This document shows, piece by piece, positions 57,376-64,000 of a DNA stretch of 64,000 bases. Position 1 is the stretch's first letter. Each line of letters opens with the position of its first letter. The position numbers and the translations under genes were made by a program. The stretch comes from Uranotaenia lowii. Taxonomy: Eukaryota > Arthropoda > Insecta > Diptera > Culicidae. Location: the NCBI RefSeq assembly GCF_029784155.1, contig NC_073692.1:280492589-280556588 (forward strand), read 5' to 3'. The notes beneath the pieces were generated by a model. That model worked only from the letters and a program-made list of their open reading frames with translations. It did not search any database and was not told the DNA's origin.

Positions 57376-59396
57376 GAGTCCAATCATGGCATTCAGAGCC
57401 CATGGACTTACTAGAAGAGTTACATTCATAAAGCCTTCTAGAAGTGTGTTCTGAAAATTTTGAGTTTTAATCCAGCAGCTCTTCATTTAGCACTCCACGA
57501 CTCCAAGGTGAAAGGTGAGCCAATTGTAAAAGAAATAAAGTGGAATAAGGATACTTTCTATTCCTATGTAATGTTTCATTTGACCCCGGATGTGATGGAA
57601 AGTGGGCGCTGTATTTGAGCCTCAAAAGAAACGTTTTCGAGACAAATCGTGTCTCCAATTTCATCGCAGTATTTTTAATTCCTTGCGAACTGCTGAAATC
57701 TTGTGCGAACCGTTCCTACCCATCGCCATAGTTCGCAGCTGTTCTGGTCAGAATATTTTCATATTAGTTTTGGAGCTTTCATTCGGTATGTGCCATGTGC
57801 GCTGCCATGGAATAGCAGCGGCGAAAAAAACCTCAGCGCTGGTAAAACTTTTTAAAACATGCATAAGCTGACATAAGTATGAATAGTATTGCCCCCGCGA
57901 ATAATATTCTAGGATTTATTGTGTACGGAAGAGGGGAGATAAATCAAATTAAATTACATTCTTTTTTCGTTGCCGAAAGCGTGCCTCTTTGTATGATGTT
58001 TTTCCGGCGGATTTGGTGACATTTTGAGATCAGCTGTTGCCGTGTGCTTTTCTGAAGAAAAGAAATTAAAACAGATTTCAGTCGTGTCTCGTTTTTTTTA
58101 CCATGTGTAAGACATTGCAAACTGGATACTCAAAAATTTCGTTCAGATAAATGTGTTTTTGAAAACGAAAACCATGTGTGTGTGTTTTCCTCATGCCAAA
58201 TAAGTTTAACGTAGCTCAAGGCGCTTCTCAATTTAGCTCCATGGACACCACAGCATCCTCACACACATGCCTATTCACCTGTCTTCCCCTTTTAAGGCAA
58301 ATGAGTCAAGAAGCGATAGCGTTTCAGCTTACTGCCCGTTGCCTTCCGGGCCATGCCATGCCAGGAAGATATCGGACACCCAGCTCGATGGATGACCGCT
58401 GAAGAGCTTCAACCGCATTAATAAGGAAATTATCAATTATCATGATAATAATATAATTAATGCCATCTGTATTTGCCAGCGGGTGCACACATCCGTATAA
58501 ACGAGTTTCCGGTTTGTGCGGTTAATCTCATCCGCTTTCCGGCTTTAGAAGGATGAGGAGGTAGAGGAGAAGTCGAGCGAATTGAGTGGTTATCGACGAT
58601 GATGGCCATTACAAAACCACTTGGTTTGGCACTAGTTGCAGACAGCTGCTTTGTGCTGTTTGCTGGACAAGGTTGCCAAAAGGCTATTCTGTAACTGGGC
58701 ACCTTTATTCTTAAATTTATACACGAATAAAATATTTTGGATCAAAATTGCTGTTAGCATGAGAAAACTCTGATTTTCATATTATCATAACTGCTGAATT
58801 TCCAAAAAGAGCTTTTTTTTTCTTCAAAGGCGATACACATAATTTTTGAATTTTTTTTTAGGTTTCGGAAGTCTGTTCTCGGATTTTTCCAGTATCAATT
58901 CCATTTGTGTAAACTCGATTATTTAGGCCGGATCAAATTTTAAATCCCTCTTTTGTCATTCGGAGCTGAATCATAGCAAGGGGGGGATAATAAAAAAATA
59001 AGGCAACAAACAATAAAGAGTAATAAATTGCATGAAAGCTTGTACGCAATAAAACTGCACACTAAAGCAAAGCACAAAACCCATAAATCACGTAATTTGT
59101 TATCGAAAAATTCAATAAAATCAATCATACAAATGATGACAAACTTACATCTTCCACAATTTGTTTCCTGGTCTAGTAATCTTTCAGACATTTGATAAAT
59201 TTTCCGAAATTTCCATAAAAATTTATTTATTTCTGCCTTCCGCCGAGTTTTTGGAAATTTCGAAGGGGGGAGGGGGGTTGGGGTTACAAAAGAAGAAATT
59301 GATATTTGATCCGGCCTTATTTGAAGTCTTTAACAACTGTACTGTAGGTGACACTCATACCCTTCTTGTTTATTCCGAGTGTTAACTTACGTTTGC
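57376..59396. other. unique DNA, no gene recognised
   Basis: 57560-57880 and 58180-58700 are less AT-rich and repeat-free. A homeodomain-type AT cluster ('ggaaattatcaattatcatg', 'ataatataattaatgcc') lies at about 58424-58463. An open frame on the minus strand (58457-58702) lacks a recognisable domain. A G-rich run 'ggggggaggggggttgggg' is at about 59265-59283. Confidence 0.35.
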
Positions 59397-61130
59397 CCCT
59401 AACGAAACTCAATTCAGAGATTCACTCAGACAAGTCTGTCGATCACAAGAATAGATCACGATATTTTGATATTTAGATATTACACGTTGTCGTATCCGAT
59501 CACTTTTTCCTCAACAAATATCCACATGATACTTATTTAGTAGGATATTCAAAACAATAAAAATGCTTTCTGCACACTTTCTTTTCAAGCTCTCTCTATA
59601 AACTGACTCAAGACTATCCCTTTTCCGAACTCTTTTCTCTTTTCCTCATCAAGCTAGTTCATCGCAGTAATTCCTCTAAGTTCTCGAGTTCATTATCCTT
59701 TTTGATTTCTTTTTCATCATTTCGAACGGAACCTCTCAATGAGTCTATTCATTGATGTTTCCAAGACCTTTCTCATTTTATTTTACATTAGTGTGTCACA
59801 ATTTAACAAATTATTTATTTTTTATATGCTCTCCCAATATTCTCTACACACGTGAATAGATCAATCACTGACTTTGTTTAGTTTGTTTTGTATAGTGTTG
59901 CCAAAATATAAAACGTTGCCATAGAAATTTATTCTATTCATTTTTCATCAGTGTTACCGAATTCAACTATTATTTTATTTTATTTATGTATATAAAACTG
60001 TGTTCACTTTCTGCATATTCTTTAGCTCATCCCTACATCCTTTGTTTGTTTTGTTTGTTGTTGAATTATAATTTATCCCCTACATCCTTTCTCACCTCTA
60101 TTCTCAAGAAAAACTTTGTATTTTCGACTTTTGTTTATCTCTAAATCAAAATTTAAATTTTTCAAATGAACTTCGACTAAGTTTTACATTCCATTCTACG
60201 CAAAAACTGTTGTTTATTTTCCTCTTCATCTTATTTATACATCCCATTTTTAGCAAAAACCTTTCAAATCGGTACTTGTCCTGCCGCTCTATCTTTCTTC
60301 ATCAAAGCTGAAAAAATCTGAACATATCTTTTTCAACAACCATTCTAATCTGCGCTTTTCCAGCCGCTCTGTCTTTGTTTAACAACGCAGGAATCATACA
60401 AAAAACATTCTTAGCAAAAAACATTTTCGAGTGGCTCTGTCTCTGAATACCAGAGCCTGAACAATCCGAAAACATGCTTAGCAACAGCCTACTCAATCTG
60501 TGCTTTTCGAGCTGCTCTGTCTTTGAATACCAGAGCCGGAACAATACAAAAACATTTTTAGCCTTCCCAATCTTTGCTTTTACTGCCGCTCCATCTTTGT
60601 TTACCAGAACCGGAACAAAACAAGCAACATTTTTCAAAACGGCCACTCCAATCTGCGCTTTTCCTACCACTCTGTATTTGTTTACCAGAGCCGGAACAAT
60701 CCTAATATATTCTTAGTAACTGCCATTCCAATCTAAAAAATAAACAAACAATCATAGCAGCATTCTTAAAAATCTGTGCTCCTTAAGCCAAGCCGTCTTT
60801 TTACCGGAGGCAGAATCAGAAACATTTTTTTCATAGCAATAGCCTTAGAAATCTGCGCTTCCTCAGCCAATCCGTCTTTTCCCCGGTGGCCGAATTATAA
60901 ACAATCAATCGTTGGAGCAGCTTTGAAAATCTTCGCTCCTTGTGCTTATTCTACCAACCACGCCATGCATTGTCGTGATTTCATGATTCTAACGAAACTC
61001 AATTCAGAGATTCACTCAGAAACATCTGTCGCTCACAACAATAGACCAGTGACTGATTTTGTTTTGTTTGTTTTGTATAGTGTTGCCAAAGTATAAAACG
61101 TTGTCATAGAAATTTATTTTATTTCATTAT
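59397..61130. repeat. cluster bracketed by direct repeats
   Basis: 'aacgaaactcaattcagaga' and 'ttcactcaga' at 59401-59432 recur at 60991-61020. 'gtttgttttgtatagtgttgcc' occurs in both halves ('gtatagtgttgcc' at about 59890 and 61073). In the right copy these parts are adjacent. In the left copy they are separated by 405 bp flanked by 'gaatagatca' (59449-59458 and 59854-59863). The pair could be LTR-like ends around the tandem array. Confidence 0.6.
60290..60960. repeat. ~75-81-bp degenerate tandem array
   Basis: 'aatctgcgctttt' or close variants start at about 60347, 60495, 60569, 60650, 60770 and 60849. Each is followed by 'ctctgtctttgtttaccaga', 'gccggaacaat' and 'aaaaacattcttagcaa' variants. 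About seven units are recognisable, with spacings near 74-81 bp. No stable coding frame runs through them. Confidence 0.75.
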
Positions 61131-61184
61131 TTCATGTTCAATACTATACTGTTACTTTTGAATATTGTTAATTCGCTTTGAAGA

Positions 61185-61491
61185 ATGTATTTCCTTCAGC
61201 TGAAATTACAGGAAAAAGAGGTCTTCTTCGTTTTCTTCTTCTTCTTTACTCTGGTTTGGAGCGAGAGGGCTCCTATAGGAGGACCAATGAGACTATATGC
61301 CAAAAAAAAAGAGGTCAGGAAAACACCCATCAAATTCATAAAGAATGTCCACGATGAAATTGCCACACTATGAAATAGCTCTAACTTTTTGACCGTTGGG
61401 TAGAATTTAATGAAAATTTGGATGGATTTAGTTTATAGTGCATTGTTTACATTCTGCAAGTTTTAAAGTTCTGTGATCGAAACTCGCGGAA
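61185..61491. other. 5' flank of the dead mariner
   Basis: Probably the 5' untranslated region and terminal sequence of the following mariner. I could not identify its terminal repeat because the other end lies outside the window. Confidence 0.3.
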
Positions 61492-61925
61492 ATGGAGTCA
61501 AAAGAACAGCTCGTGCGTGATAAAATCTTGCACATTCATCACGAGAACAAAGATCTCTCGCATCGTTCCATTGCTAAAACGTTGGGAATCGCAAATTCCA
61601 CGGTGTCACGAGTGATTAAGCGGTTCGAGGAACGAATGACCTTCGATCGGAAGCCCAGTAGTGAAGAAAATAGTATTCCGTACTACACCAAAAATCACTA
61701 CCGCGTAGTTGGGACCTTCAATTGAAACCCGAATGCCTCCGTTCGGGTTGTGGCTAAGAAGCTGCACCTAAGCAGAAATTTTGTGCCGAAGGCCAAAACT
61801 AAGGCTGGGCTTCGAACGATCGAGGTACAAAGGGCCCCTAATCGCGACGAGAAGCAGAACAAATCCGCCAAAACCCGTCCCATGCTGACGAAAGTTGAAT
61901 GCTGAATCATGGACGACGAAACATA
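61492..61925 (+). pseudogene. DD37E-type mariner transposase, N-terminal part (dead)
   Basis: The ATG at 61492 begins a helix-turn-helix region ('HRSIAKTLGIANSTVSRVIK'). The frame has stops at 61723-61725 and shortly before the first catalytic motif ('IMDDETY', about 61909-61925), then breaks exactly inside that motif. The sequence resembles the intact transposase at 47321 in layout but is clearly a different lineage. It continues at 63511. Confidence 0.85.
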
Positions 61926-63508
61926 CAGTGAGCGAAATAAGAATAGCACCACTATGTGTTTTGATTGTTAAAATATGAATGTTTTAAAATCACCAAAATT
62001 TTCTTCAATAAATTGTTTTGAATTGTTTAACGGATAAATCAAGCAAAAGTTTACTTTTTTTGGACGTTGCAATTGGCGTTGAGGACCAAAACTATGGAAA
62101 AAGGGTGCGAAATAAGAATAGAACCACTTGTGTTTTTTTAAAAAAAAACAAGATTATTTCAAAAAATTAACTGTGTAAGAGTGAATAATAATGCTTCTAC
62201 GAATTATTTGAATAGTTTACTGCATTTTAAGGAGTTTTCTAGAATTTCGAAGATTTTCGAAGGTTTTAAAATGGTGTTTTAAGAGATGCTCTTCTAGAAC
62301 TAAGGAATTTGATATTTGAGCTGTAATTCTTTACCAAACTACTTACTTTTTTCATTAAAATGACGTGAAATGATGAATCAAACATTTTCGGTTTATTTTA
62401 AATCAGAAAAAAACAGGTTGGTATTCATAAATTTAGATTTTTTTTCAATAAACATCACTTTTTCCAGTTTCAAGTCATAGATGGCAGCACTATCTTGCCG
62501 TTAATACCAAATTAAGTCTCAATATTGATTTTTCAGGTTTATTTAGGCCCATATTCATCATTTTGATGTAGTTTTCCAACACAGTTTTGTTGGAGTTCAC
62601 ACTGCAGAAATCTTTTCCGGATTTGCAAAAAAAAAACACCAGCACAAGAATATAACACCGCCAAAATTCCTGCACATCTCAACTTCCGATTCAATTTCAA
62701 ATCATACCAATAATACTGCTAGTTATCTGGTTCATCAAGCTCCATCGGAAAGTACAAAATTATTCTGATTATCGGTCCAAGAAATTCACTTTTATGGGTT
62801 CATGATGAAATTCTTATTTTATGATATTGTGATCTTAGAATTTCCAAGGCGGTCACACGGTACCAAATACTTATTTCTCGACCAAAATCATCCAGCACAC
62901 CTGAATTAATCCCAGATATTCGAAAATGGGCATCAATTCGGTTTAATTGCAAGATAGTGCTGCCATCTATGACTTGAAACTAGAGAAATAGTGTTTGACT
63001 ATTTAAAAACATTAGTATTTTTGAATTTAAAGCCTGTTTTTTTATTCAAATTCAGCATCAAATCTATGTTTCGTCAATTTGCATCATACTTATGAATGAT
63101 AATGAAGAAATAAAGCAATTTGATAAAGTATTATAGCTCAAATATCAAATTCCTAAACGCTAAAGGAGCATCTCTTGAAACACCCTTTTAAAACCTTTGA
63201 AAATCTTCGAAATTCTAGAAAACTCCTTAAAATACAGTTATCTATTCAGATAATTCGTAGAAGCATTATTATTCACTTTTACACAGTAAATTTTTAGAAA
63301 TAATCTTGTTTTTGTTGAAAAAACACAAGTGGTTCTATTCTTATTTCGCACCCTTTTTCCATAGTTTTGGTCCTCAACGCCAATTGCAACGTCCAAAAAA
63401 AGTAAACTTATGCTTGATTTATCCGTTAAACAATTCAAAACAATTTATAGAAGAAAATTTTGGTGATTTTCAAAACACATAGTGGTGCTATTCTTATTTC
63501 GCTCACTG
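61926..63508. mobile_element. TA-flanked MITE with ~390-bp arms
   Basis: The ends CAGTGAGCGAAATAAGAAT (61926) and its inverse (to 63508) are flanked by TA (61924-61925, 63509-63510). The arms 61926-62322 and 63134-63508 pair throughout with a few mismatches. Removing the insertion and one TA rejoins the mariner codons. TA duplication and CAGTG-type ends suggest a Tc1/mariner-mobilised element. A partial copy lies at 26415-26821. No transposase. Confidence 0.9.
62466..62981. mobile_element. inverted-repeat insertion inside the MITE
   Basis: Perfect 33-bp inverted repeats (62466-62498 and 62949-62981, containing 'caagtcatagatggcagcac') enclose about 450 bp of AT-rich sequence lying in the loop of the outer MITE. 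I found no target duplication. Confidence 0.7.
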
Positions 63509-63510
63509 TA

Positions 63511-64000
63511 TGTGAAGACCGACTTCATACAGATCCCCGGCAACCTGTTTTTCACGGCCAAGGATAAATTCAGCGTTCCAGAGCATGTCCGCACTCAGAA
63601 GATGTCCAAATTTGCGAAAAAATTCCTGGTTTGGCAAGCCATCTGCACGTGCGGGAAGCGGAGTGCACCTTTCGTGACCCAGGACACGATGAACGAACAG
63701 GTGTAGTTACATAAAAGAGTGTCTCCAGAAGCTGCTGCTTCCTTTCCTGAAGGCCCACAACGTGTCAACAATCTTCTGGCCGGATTTGGCCTAATGCCAC
63801 TACTCCAATGACGTGTTGAAGTGGTATGCGGGCAATAAGGTTAATTTCGTGCCGAAAATGTTCAACCCTCCCAACACTCCGGAGTCCGGAGCTCCGCCCC
63901 ATCGAGAAGTACTGAAGAAACTGAAAAAAGTATGGGTTTAACTACATGCAAAAAACGGTTGATTCACAGGCTGTGCAGAATCTATTGACCGGGGTTAAGG
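63511..64000 (+). pseudogene. DD37E-type mariner transposase, C-terminal part (dead, runs off window)
   Basis: It resumes directly after the MITE with 'VKTDFIQIPGN' and 'VWQAICTCGKRSAPF', with a stop at 63704-63706. In another frame follow 'FWPDLA', a stop, 'CHYSNDVLKWYAG' and 'FNPPNTPE'. A short insertion shifts the frame before the 'RPIEKY' block that holds the catalytic Glu. Allowing for that shift, 37 residues separate Asp and Glu. The element continues past the window end. Confidence 0.85.

Overview
The window is AT-rich eukaryotic DNA with no bacterial-type gene packing. The transposon families point to an insect, most likely a mosquito: an apparently intact DD37E mariner, two RTE-clade LINEs, BEL/Pao relics, hAT and piggyBac-like non-autonomous elements, and tRNA-derived short repeats. 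A U6 snRNA gene with a TATA box at the usual distance fits a dipteran. The species assignment is inference. Most of the sequence behaves like intergenic or large-intron DNA filled by layers of mobile elements.

Layout. 0.2-2 kb: a foldback element whose left arm was split by a 709-bp MITE that carries a small spliced-looking gene. 2-7 kb: AT-rich DNA. 7-9.3 kb: a tRNA-like repeat, a direct/inverted repeat cluster and a degenerate 143-bp tandem array. 11.6-12.2 kb: a MITE-like repeat with a relative at 36 kb. 12.5-14.1 kb: GC-richer unique DNA. 15.3-20.3 kb: a nest in which a decayed BEL/Pao gag (minus) was broken by a Jockey/CR1-like LINE (plus), itself broken by an RTE LINE (minus) with a 9-bp target duplication. 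25-27 kb: a piggyBac-like end and one arm of a TA-inserting MITE. 28.35-34.5 kb: an 18/36-bp satellite whose left edge was split by a 2.6-kb foldback element with roughly 595-bp arms. A TATA-bearing GC-rich segment lies at the right edge of the satellite and points into it. 36.4-38.9 kb: a second, degraded RTE LINE.

40.0-40.15 kb (minus): a probable first coding exon of a host gene, with a signal peptide and a consensus splice donor. If it is real, everything to its left could lie in that gene's first intron or beyond. 42.9-44.6 kb: a hAT MITE with an 8-bp duplication. 46.2-48.9 kb: a second hAT element with an 8-bp duplication, containing the intact mariner (47.2-48.5 kb) and a tRNA-like sequence. 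50.6-51.1 kb: a BEL/Pao integrase relic. 51.35-51.9 kb: unrecognised open segments starting with a signal-peptide-like stretch. 52.57 kb: U6 snRNA. 55.0-57.4 kb: piggyBac-like inverted-repeat elements, one holding a 501-bp solo LTR. 59.4-61.1 kb: a repeat cluster with a roughly 80-bp tandem array. 61.4-64 kb: a second, dead mariner, broken at the catalytic DDE codons by a 1.58-kb TA-flanked MITE that itself holds another inverted-repeat insertion.

Possible functional units are the U6 gene, the signal-peptide exon, the DD37E transposase and, less surely, the small spliced gene inside the first MITE. The rest is a record of successive insertions whose relative order can be read from the nesting.
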